A stretch of DNA of 64,000 nt from Mycobacterium gallinarum (GTDB lineage: Bacteria; Actinomycetota; Actinomycetes; Mycobacteriales; Mycobacteriaceae), in NCBI RefSeq assembly GCF_010726765.1, contig NZ_AP022601.1, forward strand, positions 1,054,001 through 1,118,000. Reading direction: 5' to 3'. Shown here in pieces: positions 10,127 to 18,362 of this stretch. The first letter of the stretch is position 1. Each line of letters begins with the position of its first letter. A program made the position numbers and the translations under genes. The notes under the pieces are model-generated. The model made no database searches. It had not been told where the DNA came from and worked only from the letters and a program-made list of their open reading frames with translations.

Positions 10127-11209
10127 TCAGAGAGCGAACACCTGGCCGTCGCGCGCGACGGTGATCTCCCCAGAGAAGTTCTTCCCGATCTCATCGGTCC
10201 ATTGGGAGTTGGGCAGATCGGTCGGCTCGTAGTGGCTCAGGATGACGTGCCCGGCATTGGCCGCGGCGGCCACCTCACCGACCTGCACGGCCGAGGTATG
10301 CGAACTCTTGAGGTAGTTCGGCGGGAACCTGTTGCCGTAGTAGGCGTCGTCGAGGCTGAACTGCGCCTCGTGCACCAGGATGTCGGTGTCCTTGGCCAAC
10401 GTGATGAGGTTCTCGGATGTGGTGGTATCACCGGAGAACGTGACGGACACGCCGGGTTTCTTGAGATCGAAGCGCAAGCCGAACGCGGGGAAGACGTCGT
10501 AGTGGGACACCAGCGTCGCGGTGACCGTCACGTTGTCGTCCGACATCACCGGGAGCGGGGTGGTCTTCGGTGATCTGTTCTGGTAGTTGGCTTCTGGTGG
10601 CACCGCGATCTCGGCGACGGTGAACAGCTTCTGAAGGTCGTCGGTCCCCATGTCGCGGATGAAGATGTTGTTCGTGTAGGCGAACGCCTGCTGCAGCGAC
10701 TTCGTCATCTCGGCCAGGCCCGGCGTCGGGCGCTCCGGGTCGATCGTCGCCGGATCGGCATTGCCGACCTGGCTGGGCGGCAACCCGCCAGCGGGACCCG
10801 GGCCGTACACCGTGACCGGCGCCTTGCCTTTGGACGCCGTATAGCCACCGGAGAACAGGAAGCTGCCGTAGTCGACGGTGTGGTCGGTGTGCAGGTGGGT
10901 GATGAACATGCTGCGCAGTTGGTCGAACTTCAGCCCGGCGTTCGTGAATGCGTTCAATGAGCCCAGGCCGCAGTCGATCTGGTAGACGTCGTCGCCGATC
11001 TTCAGCGCGGACGAGATCCCGGTCTTGTTGGGCACCGGGGGCGGTCCGGCTTGGACGCCGAGGGTGATGAGCGCGTTCTCCGGCAACGCCACCGGGGCCC
11101 TCGGGGTCGTTGACGGTGCTGATCCGCAGGCCGACGCGCCGAACGCCGCTCCGCCGACAGCCGTTGCGAACAGGGCGAGCGCGGACCGTCTGGAGACCTG
11201 CACGATCAC
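10127..11209 (-). CDS. Exported metallo-beta-lactamase-fold hydrolase, probable Tat lipoprotein
   Basis: A 360-residue MBL-fold protein with the motif THLHTDHTVDYG, plus FSGDTT and HEAQF, so the metal site appears complete. The N-terminus has a Tat-like SRRSALALF followed by a hydrophobic stretch and a lipobox-like ASAC, which suggests export in folded form and lipid anchoring. The closest family in general terms is the arylsulfatase/ribonuclease Z-like branch. The GTG start overlaps the stop of the upstream membrane-protein gene by 4 bases (GTGA), so the two are one operon and may work together. The substrate is unknown. Confidence 0.85.
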   Translation of the reverse strand: MIVQVSRRSALALFATAVGGAAFGASACGSAPSTTPRAPVALPENALITLGVQAGPPPVPNKTGISSALKIGDDVYQIDCGLGSLNAFTNAGLKFDQLRSMFITHLHTDHTVDYGSFLFSGGYTASKGKAPVTVYGPGPAGGLPPSQVGNADPATIDPERPTPGLAEMTKSLQQAFAYTNNIFIRDMGTDDLQKLFTVAEIAVPPEANYQNRSPKTTPLPVMSDDNVTVTATLVSHYDVFPAFGLRFDLKKPGVSVTFSGDTTTSENLITLAKDTDILVHEAQFSLDDAYYGNRFPPNYLKSSHTSAVQVGEVAAAANAGHVILSHYEPTDLPNSQWTDEIGKNFSGEITVARDGQVFAL

Positions 11210-11733
11210 CCGCCGCGGACGATGTTGGTGAGAACCTCGTCGACATTGCCGACACCACCGTCGAAAGGGTTGCCGCGCTTGAGAACTTTCACCCCACCGG
11301 GCGTCAACGCGACGAGTTTGGGCGAGCTGGAACCGATTTGCATCCTGCGCGCGAACCGCACCTGGTCCAGCGGGACGATGGCGCCGCCGCCGTAACTGAA
11401 CAGGCCGAGCTTGCGGTCGATCACCGCGACCGAGCGGCAGTTGTGCAGCGGTTGGCTGCGGCGCCGCAGAATCGTGACGACCACGCGGTACAGCACCACC
11501 GCGAGCACGAGCCCCACCCCGATGAATATCGCGCCGAGCGTCGTCGAGGGGACCGCCGTGATGAGTGCGACCAGGCCGAACCCGCCGACGACGAGCGTCA
11601 GTATGCCGAGGACGAAAGCCGTCGTCGCGAGCGCGCCCGTGCACCGATCGAAGATGTTGACCCGACGGCCGTCGTCAGTGACGACAAGGCCGCCCGTGTC
11701 GATCAGAACTTTCACCTCGGTGGATGCGTCCAT
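11206..11733 (-). CDS. Two-helix membrane protein, paralogue of the protein at 8528-9070
   Basis: A 175-residue membrane protein of unknown function with two helices in its first half and a soluble tail of about 85 residues (VIDRKLGLFSYGGGAI to the end). I set the start at the ATG at 11733 to match its paralogue; another ATG four codons upstream is possible. It overlaps the exported MBL hydrolase by 4 bases. The same membrane-protein then hydrolase order is kept, in decayed form, at 8486-9070. Confidence 0.75.
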   Translation of the reverse strand: MDASTEVKVLIDTGGLVVTDDGRRVNIFDRCTGALATTAFVLGILTLVVGGFGLVALITAVPSTTLGAIFIGVGLVLAVVLYRVVVTILRRRSQPLHNCRSVAVIDRKLGLFSYGGGAIVPLDQVRFARRMQIGSSSPKLVALTPGGVKVLKRGNPFDGGVGNVDEVLTNIVRGG

Positions 11734-11833
11734 TCTGCACAGCATGCCTACTAACCACCGGGACCGACCGCGTTTGAACAGAAATCGTCGGCGTGTCTAA
11801 TGAAACATGCTTTCTCGCGCTGGATGGCGGGCG

Positions 11834-12178
11834 TCAGCTCGGTGACTTCGCTCGACGAGATAGCGCGCCAATGGCGACTGTCAGGCCCATCATGAGTACT
11901 CCGACAATGGCCAAGGGGATACTCCCGAGCCTTCGGTCCTCCAATTCCATCTCACATAACCGGGTGTAGTTCGTGTCGGAAACCAGCTCGCCACGAACTC
12001 GAAAATTGGCGGCGCTAGCGTCGTCGTGGGACCGGGCTTCCGTCAGGTCAGGAGCCATCGCGCTGCCGCAGCTGATGATCTCCAGCTCCGGGGACACCGA
12101 AACGGGGACCACCAGGCCGCCGATCGCCACCAGCAGACCCACGAAGCCAGCGAACGCAATCACTATTCGCATTATCAT
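11834..12178 (-). CDS. Small membrane protein of unknown function
   Basis: A 114-residue protein with one hydrophobic helix at each end (about residues 3-26 and 88-106) and a polar loop with two cysteines (IISCGSA and RLCEME), probably outside the membrane and disulfide-bonded. I do not recognise the family. No clear Shine-Dalgarno sequence precedes either ATG (12178 or 12172). It is divergent from the frameshifted lipoprotein gene. Confidence 0.6.
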   Translation of the reverse strand: MIMRIVIAFAGFVGLLVAIGGLVVPVSVSPELEIISCGSAMAPDLTEARSHDDASAANFRVRGELVSDTNYTRLCEMELEDRRLGSIPLAIVGVLMMGLTVAIGALSRRAKSPS

Positions 12179-12294
12179 GGGACATTCGTACCCGCTTGAG
12201 GATTACTCATACGTGGTCTCGACACCTCGAGCGCGCGCCCCGAACTTGTGCCGTGCGCACAGTATGTAGTGGTAGGGCTCGGGTACCACTCGAC

Positions 12295-12761
12295 ATGAGA
12301 AACAGACGATTGTCCCGGGCGGAGCGACATCGCAGGCATGTCACGGTGACCGTCGTAACGATGACCACGACACTCGCCGCGGGGGGATGCACGAGTGGGT
12401 ACGAAGCGCTCGGCACCCACACTGCACGTGTCTTGATCAACGGCGGGGAAATCGATGATCGGCCGCCGTCAGTTGTGAACAGGTTCAGTGGGTGTGGTTC
12501 ATCGAAAGTTTGGATCAGACCCCCGGCTTCACCGCGCAGGTACGCACCGGCGACACCATTCAGGCAGAGCTGGTGCGGATCGACAACCTCGGCGGCTTCA
12601 CCGGCAGTGCCTGGAACGCCTCTGTCACCGTCCCCGCCGTCGAGGCCGACGCCGAGGTGACGAAAGGCACCTTCACCGTGACAGGAACCGCCGTGGGGTT
12701 CTATCACGACGATCCCGCTGAAACCGCCACCGCTACCTTCGAGATTCGAACCGACTGCTGA
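12295..12761 (+). pseudogene. LpqH-family (19-kDa antigen-like) lipoprotein gene with a frameshift
   Basis: The first frame, from the ATG at 12295, gives a basic start, a hydrophobic segment, a lipobox-like AAGGC and the strand ARVLINGGEID. The rest of the LpqH-like fold continues in another frame (VSCEQVQWVWFIES, TAQVRTGDTIQAELV, GTFTVTGTAVGFY, ATFEIRTDC at the end), matching the cysteine pair and C-terminal strands of the 19-kDa antigen family. The second frame has a TGA at 12456-12458, so the switch must lie after it and before about 12500. One missing base (or two extra) would explain it. It could be a true pseudogene or a sequencing error. Confidence 0.75.
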
Positions 12762-12817
12762 GTGATCAAAGCGTTCGCACCGATTCCGCCGATGAGATTG
12801 TGACGCGAAGAGATTCG

Positions 12818-13315
12818 TCACGGACCTTGCACGGGACACGCCTCTACCGGCACTGGCAACGTCAGGTCGCCTGCACGCTCGAATTGGAATGTGACATCGG
12901 CCGTCATCGCGGGACGCAGATCCGGATCCAATCGATCCAACCGCACCGCCGGACCGCTCGGGTCGTTGGTGTTCGGCTGGCCAAAGCTGACCGTTGACTT
13001 GGGCGCGATAGTCACGCTGTCGATTACGCGCGCCTGCTCTGCCGCAGTCGTCGACAATCCGAGGAGTCGCTCGGCTTCCGCCGGACGGCTGTTCGTCACG
13101 GTAAACCGAATCTCGCCGCCGGCGTTGAGTTGAATCACGCATCGGCCGGGAACGTAGGCCGGCACGATGTAGGCGTTTTCGACGCTGGTGTCCTCCGTGT
13201 GTGACCCAGAGCCGCGGTTGGATGAGCCCAGCACCGGATCCTCGCCGCACCCGACGGCGCACCAGGCCAACGCCGCCGTTCCCACAAACGCGGAAGCCCG
13301 CGCTCTGAACTGCAT
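12818..13315 (-). CDS. LpqE-like secreted lipoprotein
   Basis: A 165-residue exported lipoprotein with a signal peptide and lipobox AVGC (about residues 18-21), then an all-beta domain similar to mycobacterial LpqE: ENAYIVP, a region rich in charged turns, SVTIAPKSTVSFGQ and the end TADVTFQFERAGDLTLPVPV. LpqE-type proteins are of uncertain role; their fold resembles periplasmic copper-binding PCuAC proteins, but no clear Met/His copper motif is seen here. The start is the ATG at 13315 behind a strong GGAGGAGA at about 13323-13330. It is convergent with the frameshifted LpqH-like locus. Confidence 0.75.
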   Translation of the reverse strand: MQFRARASAFVGTAALAWCAVGCGEDPVLGSSNRGSGSHTEDTSVENAYIVPAYVPGRCVIQLNAGGEIRFTVTNSRPAEAERLLGLSTTAAEQARVIDSVTIAPKSTVSFGQPNTNDPSGPAVRLDRLDPDLRPAMTADVTFQFERAGDLTLPVPVEACPVQGP

Positions 13316-13676
13316 TGACTGATCTCCTCCGCTTGACGCGATGCGATGTGTTGATGACACGGGCGCCGTCGAACCGCTGGCACGAATTCGAAGCCCTCCT
13401 GTCGACGACAGGGTGCCCCATCGAGCGCTGTTGATACCTGGCTGCAGAAGAGATCGTGCCGGATGCGGTGACGTACTTCGCCAACCTGAGAGCAGCCTGA
13501 GGTCTGCGTGCAGATTGCATTAGCGTTCGGCGCTTCAGGGGGGCTATCACCGCGTCGTGATTGCGATTAGGCAACGATCAAGCCGCGGACCGGTTTCTCG
13601 TTTTCATCGGGGTAGGCGCTCTACAGGTAGCAATCGAAGGGCATCAAGTCACTTCTGCGCCGCGGAAGGAGCCGAC
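13316..13676. other. Divergent intergenic region between lipoprotein and sigma factor genes
   Basis: No gene is seen in these 361 bases. It must hold the promoters of the LpqE-like gene (leftward) and the sigma factor (rightward). It contains a perfect 15-base palindrome, CCTGTCG-A-CGACAGG, at 13398-13412 that could be a protein-binding site, and a SigF-type promoter candidate listed separately. Confidence 0.5.
13592..13614 (+). promoter_or_regulatory. Candidate SigF-type promoter of the sigma factor gene
   Basis: GGTTT at 13592-13596 and GGGTA at 13610-13614 resemble the -35 and -10 boxes used by SigF/SigB-class sigma factors. The 13-base spacer fits the SigB type of Bacillus but is shorter than the mycobacterial SigF consensus as I recall it. 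If real, the sigma factor would activate its own gene. Confidence 0.35.
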
Positions 13677-14549
13677 ATGACCGTCACACAGCGCACTGGA
13701 ACGAAAACCGCACCCGCCACGCGTGTTCTCGGCTGGACGAACATCGAGCAGCGGTTGGTGCAGATGGCCGACTGCGCCAACCATGAGGAGCGCCGACGAC
13801 GACGGCAACGCATCATCACCGAGTGTCTGCCAATCGCGGATAACATTGCCTACCGGTTTGTCGGCCGAGGTGAGCCAGCTGATGATTTGAAGCAGGCCGC
13901 CCGACTCGGGTTGATCAAGAGTGTCGACCGCTTTGTGCCGGGCAAGGGTCGATTCATGGCGTTTGCGGTGCCGACGATCCGGGGAGAGGTGCGACGGCAC
14001 TTCCGTGACAGCACCTGGTCGATGCGAGTCCCGCGTAAGGTTCAGGAGACGCAGCTCAGGATGCGGCGCACCGTGGACATGCTGTCTCAGCGGTTGAGTA
14101 GACCGCCGACGAATCAAGAAGTGGCAAGAGAACTCGGCGTCGACGTTGACGACGTATCGCAATCCGAGTCCGCGCACTCGGCGTACCGGCCGCAGTCGCT
14201 CGATGCTCCCCGCGGCGAACCTCAGGGAGCACAAGCAGTGAGTATCGGCGAGTCAGTAGGCGCGGACGATCCAGCCTTCGTCTTCGTCGAGGATCTCATC
14301 GTGCTGCGAGAAGTCATCGCCGAATTGGATCCGCGGCGGCGCGCAATTTTGTGTATGCGTTTCGTCGACTGCCTGACGCAACGGGAAATTGCCGTACGTC
14401 TCAACGTCTCGCAGGTACAGGTATCGCGACTCTTGAACGGCACATTGGCGCGACTCCGTCAACGGATGTGTGTCGATGCATCCTCGGCCGCACGTGTGTG
14501 CTCCCCTTCTCGGGCAGGGTCCGAGGATCCGACGAAAGTAGCTGAATGA
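13677..14549 (+). CDS. SigF/SigB/SigG-family RNA polymerase sigma factor
   Basis: A 290-residue group 3 sigma factor that directs RNA polymerase to stress promoters. Region 2 is seen as IADNIAYRF, DDLKQAARLGLIKSVDRF and FMAFAVPTIRGEVRRHFRD; region 3 as RVPRKVQETQLRM with NQEVARELGV; region 4 as IAELDPRRRAILCMRFVDCL and TQREIAVRLNVSQVQVSRLL. The ATG at 13677 follows CGGAAGGAG. In M. tuberculosis sigF is preceded by its anti-sigma gene; no RsbW-like gene lies beside this one. A membrane protein gene follows after one base, so the two are co-transcribed. Confidence 0.9.
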   Translation: MTVTQRTGTKTAPATRVLGWTNIEQRLVQMADCANHEERRRRRQRIITECLPIADNIAYRFVGRGEPADDLKQAARLGLIKSVDRFVPGKGRFMAFAVPTIRGEVRRHFRDSTWSMRVPRKVQETQLRMRRTVDMLSQRLSRPPTNQEVARELGVDVDDVSQSESAHSAYRPQSLDAPRGEPQGAQAVSIGESVGADDPAFVFVEDLIVLREVIAELDPRRRAILCMRFVDCLTQREIAVRLNVSQVQVSRLLNGTLARLRQRMCVDASSAARVCSPSRAGSEDPTKVAE

Positions 14550-14550
14550 C

Positions 14551-15075
14551 ATGTGGTTTGATGTGTGGAGTGACATCGCCAGGGTGGTGTTAATTGGGTC
14601 CGCGGCCTACATCACCTTGATCGTGGTACTGCGAATATCGGGGAAGCGCACTTTGGCCAAGCTCAACGCGTTCGACTTGGTGGTCACCGTCGCGGTCGGT
14701 TCCACCCTGGCCACGATTTTGCTCAACTCCGACGTGTCATTCGCCGAGGGCGTGACGGCGCTCGCGTTGCTGGCCGTGTTGCAGTTCCTCGCGGCGACCA
14801 TTTCATCGCGGTTCAGGCTCGGGCGGGCTTTCGTGACTGCGCGACCTACTCTCCTTGTCTCGCAGGGTCGTTACCTGGACGAGGCGTTGAGGGACCAGCG
14901 CGTCAGTGTTGACCAGATTCGCCAAGCCATCCGGTCGACCGGACAGGGCGACGTCAGCCAGGTCGCCGCGGTGGTACTCGAGTCCGATGGGTCGCTCAGC
15001 GTCATCACTACAGACAAGATCGGCGACTGGTCAGCCTTGGCGGGATTGGCGATTGTTCGCGCATCGGACGGTTGA
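14551..15075 (+). CDS. DUF421 (YetF-type) membrane protein
   Basis: A 174-residue protein with three predicted N-terminal helices (about residues 8-28, 38-58 and 64-82) and a soluble C-terminal domain that carries the family pattern RPTLLVSQGRYLDEALRDQR. YetF-type proteins are often made under general stress or in spores, but their biochemical role is not settled. It starts one base after the sigma factor stop and probably belongs to the same transcript. Confidence 0.88.
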   Translation: MWFDVWSDIARVVLIGSAAYITLIVVLRISGKRTLAKLNAFDLVVTVAVGSTLATILLNSDVSFAEGVTALALLAVLQFLAATISSRFRLGRAFVTARPTLLVSQGRYLDEALRDQRVSVDQIRQAIRSTGQGDVSQVAAVVLESDGSLSVITTDKIGDWSALAGLAIVRASDG

Positions 15076-15115
15076 GAGTGTCGGCAACGAATAGAACTCC
15101 AGGAACAATGGATTC

Positions 15116-15146
15116 ACGGGCACCGGGGGAATTATCCGGTGCCCGT
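15116..15146 (+). terminator. Hairpin terminator between convergent genes
   Basis: An 11-base perfect stem (ACGGGCACCGG at 15116-15126, CCGGTGCCCGT at 15136-15146) with a 9-base loop lies between the stops of the DUF421 and DUF2254 genes. There is no long U tract, which is common in mycobacteria; it could serve both directions. Confidence 0.7.
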
Positions 15147-15187
15147 TCCAAGGCCACCGCAGCGGCTTCCGCTCAGCACCTCCGGGA

Positions 15188-16603
15188 TTAAACGGCGGCG
15201 TCCGAGGTTGGCGTCCAGTGCCGCTCGAGTGCCGCACGGACGTCCTGGGCGCACCGTTCCAGGCGGGTGCGGTCGACTACGTCGAATCCTTGCTCTGCCG
15301 CTGCGGTTTCCAGCCTTCGGAGACGATCTGCGACCGCCTTCCGGTGTGAGGGCAGGACCACCACCCACGCAAGTTCGCGCAGCAGGGTCAGCAACCTTTC
15401 CAGCACTGCGGAATCGCTTGCGCCGTAGTGCTGCGCTTGACTGCACACCAAATCGAGCAATTCGGGCATGTCTGGCCGCGCCACCACCACCCGTTGTATG
15501 TCGCGGCCATCTCGCAGGATCCGTTGTCCCAAGCGATATCCGGCGAGTTCACACAGGGCTGCGCTGCACGTATTCAGTCCGTGCACCGCGGTGGTGGGGT
15601 CGTTGACGCCAGGGCTCAGCGCGCGAATCACCACATCGGTCAGCTGGCGGAGCCCGTAGCCGATGTCCTGGGTCGTGGTGCGCTCGATGCCGGTTTCCAG
15701 GGCGCCGGCCACCCGCGCGCTCAATGATGCCAGCCGCTCTTCGTCAAGGGCAACACCCTGCTGGTCGGCGGACCAGCAGAACGCCACCGGCATCCCCGCC
15801 ACGACGTAGGACCCCACCGGACGGTCGATCCATATCGCGACCTCGGCGTCTGTTGCCGCCGCCAGCAGGGACTTCTCGTCAACCGAGACAAGAAATCCCG
15901 ACGATCGCGCCGTGATGATCGCCGCATTGGCGGGCGGGCGCGGTGCGAAGTCGCGGTCGGGGGTCTCGTCGGGTCGATCGAGCATGCGTGCTGCGGTGTC
16001 ACTGATGTCGGCGCGGACGTGGTTGAGCATGGTCTCGATCCGAATCTGTCGGACCAGATGTCCGAGGAACAGGACCAGGGCCAGGACGCTGGCCATGGCC
16101 ATCATGTAAGCGAATGTCACCGCGATCTGGGGGACAAACTCCGCGCCGCCGTCGCTGTCGTTGCGGACTGTACGCAGCACCGTCAACGCGTAGACGAACG
16201 TTGCGAGGAACAACGCGAGGGTGCGTTGAACGAACTGATCCGCTGCGAATGTTCTTAAGAGCCTGGGCGTGTACTGGCTGCTGGCCAGCTGCAGAGTGAT
16301 CAAGGTCAGCGAGAACGTCAATGACGTCACGGTGATCAGCGACGTCGCGACGGCCCCGAGGACCTCCCTCGCTGCGTCGGCCCCGCCTCCGAACAAGTAT
16401 TCCGAAAGCGTCGGGGGAATGTGCGCGTCGAGGGCGGCGTCGAGTTCGGGAAGGACGATGCCGGCGGCGACGGCGGTGACCACGCCGAGCGCAGGCACCG
16501 GCCATAGCCTGCTGCGCAGTGCCTCGAGAATCGCAGTGCGCCGCTGGCTGATCGCTCCGAGAAATCCGGGGGTGTCGCGCGGACCCCCGTCTTTCAACGC
16601 CAT
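15188..16603 (-). CDS. DUF2254 membrane protein
   Basis: A 471-residue integral membrane protein of the DUF2254 family, unknown function. Four helices lie in the first third (about residues 34-53, 82-106, 131-147 and 162-186), including the family-typical TSLTFSLTLITLQLASSQYTPRLLR. The remaining residues form a soluble part with a conserved stretch DIGYGLRQLTDVVIRALSPGVNDPTTA. It ends facing the DUF421 gene across a shared terminator. Confidence 0.88.
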   Translation of the reverse strand: MALKDGGPRDTPGFLGAISQRRTAILEALRSRLWPVPALGVVTAVAAGIVLPELDAALDAHIPPTLSEYLFGGGADAAREVLGAVATSLITVTSLTFSLTLITLQLASSQYTPRLLRTFAADQFVQRTLALFLATFVYALTVLRTVRNDSDGGAEFVPQIAVTFAYMMAMASVLALVLFLGHLVRQIRIETMLNHVRADISDTAARMLDRPDETPDRDFAPRPPANAAIITARSSGFLVSVDEKSLLAAATDAEVAIWIDRPVGSYVVAGMPVAFCWSADQQGVALDEERLASLSARVAGALETGIERTTTQDIGYGLRQLTDVVIRALSPGVNDPTTAVHGLNTCSAALCELAGYRLGQRILRDGRDIQRVVVARPDMPELLDLVCSQAQHYGASDSAVLERLLTLLRELAWVVVLPSHRKAVADRLRRLETAAAEQGFDVVDRTRLERCAQDVRAALERHWTPTSDAAV

Positions 16604-16661
16604 GGACGACCTACGCGGCGTGTCGGACAGAATGCTCGCCTTCGGCGGGCCGAGTTGACCA

Positions 16662-17336
16662 TCAACGAGCCGATGTCGAATGCCGGCGATGGAACAAATC
16701 GCTCACTCGACGGCGTCGCGGTGTTTGGTCGTCGCTGTCGACAGCGGTTTCTGACTTATCCACTCTCTCAACAGTTTTCGATGTCATAAGCTCGGCGTCG
16801 CGACCGGCATCGTGTTCGGTTAAGGTCACCGGTGCGTCTGCACGTCTGATGTCGCGCAGGCTCCGCACCGACAACCGGCCCATGCACAGCGCGGCGATAA
16901 AGATCATCAATGCGCCCAAGCCGCTGAAGTAGGTCAACTCCAGCCACGCGGTCTTCGTCTCGGTCGTGGCGACCGGTGTGCCCACTTCACCGAGCCCCAA
17001 CGGCGCAGCAACGGCGCGCCCCGCCACAAACCAAGCGCCGGCGAGGCCGCTCATCCATGCCCCCAGCATCGCTGTTGCACGGTTATCGGAAAGGGTGAGC
17101 AGCAGGCCACCGAGGACCGTGACCACTCCGGGAAGCACCTGGAGCCAGCCCCGCGCGGCTGTCCATGTCCACTCCTGGTCCGGCGTGAAGGCGAAGTTGA
17201 AGTAGGGCCCCAGAAAGGGGATCAACGCACCCCAGAGACCCAGGAGAATCAAGAGCAAGCCGGTGGCAGCGCCTCGGCTGCGGGGCATGTGCATCTTCCC
17301 ACCGCGGCTTCGTATGCGGATGTTTACATTACTCAT
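16662..17336 (-). CDS. Four-helix membrane protein of unknown function
   Basis: A 224-residue protein with four hydrophobic helices (about residues 21-42, 62-80, 86-109 and 125-147) followed by a charged cytoplasmic tail rich in Arg, Asp and Thr. I do not recognise the family. The start at 17336 follows AAGGAGA. It lies just upstream of the DUF2254 gene on the same strand (58 bases apart), so the two may be co-expressed membrane-stress genes. Confidence 0.7.
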   Translation of the reverse strand: MSNVNIRIRSRGGKMHMPRSRGAATGLLLILLGLWGALIPFLGPYFNFAFTPDQEWTWTAARGWLQVLPGVVTVLGGLLLTLSDNRATAMLGAWMSGLAGAWFVAGRAVAAPLGLGEVGTPVATTETKTAWLELTYFSGLGALMIFIAALCMGRLSVRSLRDIRRADAPVTLTEHDAGRDAELMTSKTVERVDKSETAVDSDDQTPRRRRVSDLFHRRHSTSAR

Positions 17337-17550
17337 CAGGTCTCCTTGCGTGCCGGCCATCGAGTTACCACGTACCCCGGACGCGCATCGGCATACGTAT
17401 TGATTCGAGTCCTGATACGGACCCATGCATGTCGTGTCCGAGCGGGGGACCTCACAACGCGCGGAACTGGATACTGTGCTGGCTGTTGTCGGCCTACACG
17501 GGTCGTGGTGGCGACGATGTCGGCGAAGATGCGCAGGTTGCCGGTGCACC

Positions 17551-17673
17551 GCTGAGGCGTTGTATTTGGGATGGTTCGGACCGGTGGGGGTGTCGGCGTT
17601 GTTCTACCTGACGTTCGAGGCGCACCGCTTGGGAGCAGATGAGACAGTGCTCGCGCTTGGTGACCGTCCCTAG
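17551..17673 (+). pseudogene. C-terminal remnant of a cation/proton antiporter gene
   Basis: This frame encodes LGWFGPVGVSALFYL followed by a segment ending ADETVLALG before a stop at 17671-17673. That is the pattern of the last membrane helices of CPA-type Na+/H+ antiporters (GWFGPxGVAALFY, then an acidic turn). Nothing upstream in any frame continues the protein, so only the tail is left. The rest of the roughly 330-base gap between the membrane protein and urtE shows no other coding signal. Its end overlaps the stop of urtE. Confidence 0.6.
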
Positions 17674-18362
17674 ATGGCCATGGCGGCACGCACGTCGGCC
17701 TCCGACGCCGAGCCGCCGGTACCGCTGGACGTGACGCGTCCCGCCTCCAGGATGTAGTACCGCTGCGCGGATTCCAATGCGAAGCCGATGTGCTGTTCGA
17801 CCAGCAGCACCCCGAGGCCGCCGCGCTGTGTCAACGCTGTGATCGCCGCTTCGATCTCGGCGACGACCGAGGGCTGGATGCCCTCGGTCGGCTCGTCGAG
17901 GATCAGGCACTTGGGGGTGGTGATCAGTGCGCGGGCGATTGCCAGCTGCTGGCGCTGACCGCCGGACAACAGGCCGGCCCGTCGCGTGAGCAGTTCCTTC
18001 AACGCGGGAAACAAATCGAGCTGCTCGTCGATCAGCTGCTTACCGTTCTTTCGGCCGTCGGCGACGACCTGGAGATTCTCGGCCGTCGTCAGCTGACCGA
18101 AGGACTGCTGTCCCTGCGGCACATACGCCAAGCCACGCTTGACGCGGGCGCTGGGCCGTAGCTTGGTGAGTTCTTCGCCGTCGAACAGCACCTTGCCGGA
18201 GTTGCACTTCAGTAGGCCGACCGCCGCGCGCAGCAGCGTCGTCTTTCCTGCGCCGTTGTGCCCCATCACGGCGGCGACGCCGTCGGTCGGCACCTCGATG
18301 TTGGCGCCGTGGATGACCTCGGAGCGGCCGTACCCGGCGTGCACGTCGACCAGTTGCAGCAT
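17670..18362 (-). CDS. urtE: Urea ABC transporter ATP-binding protein UrtE
   Basis: A 230-residue ATPase of the high-affinity urea importer, related to LivF. It shows Walker A GHNGAGKTT, the Q-loop region YVPQGQQSF, the ABC signature LSGGQRQQ and Walker B CLILDEPTEGIQPSVV (the GIQPS form is typical of UrtE). It is the last gene of urtABCDE, and its ATG shares one base with the urtD stop. It works with UrtD to drive import. Confidence 0.95.
   Translation of the reverse strand: MLQLVDVHAGYGRSEVIHGANIEVPTDGVAAVMGHNGAGKTTLLRAAVGLLKCNSGKVLFDGEELTKLRPSARVKRGLAYVPQGQQSFGQLTTAENLQVVADGRKNGKQLIDEQLDLFPALKELLTRRAGLLSGGQRQQLAIARALITTPKCLILDEPTEGIQPSVVAEIEAAITALTQRGGLGVLLVEQHIGFALESAQRYYILEAGRVTSSGTGGSASEADVRAAMAI

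Noticed and set aside
12440..12510. Programmed ribosomal frameshift in the LpqH-like gene
   Set aside because: The frame that must be entered contains a TGA at 12456-12458, and no slippery heptamer is in phase between that stop and the conserved Cys codon. A plain indel is simpler.
17337..17669. A new small gene between the membrane protein and urtE
   Set aside because: Apart from the antiporter tail, the open frames here lack a ribosome site, and their text is Arg/Cys-rich out-of-frame reading.
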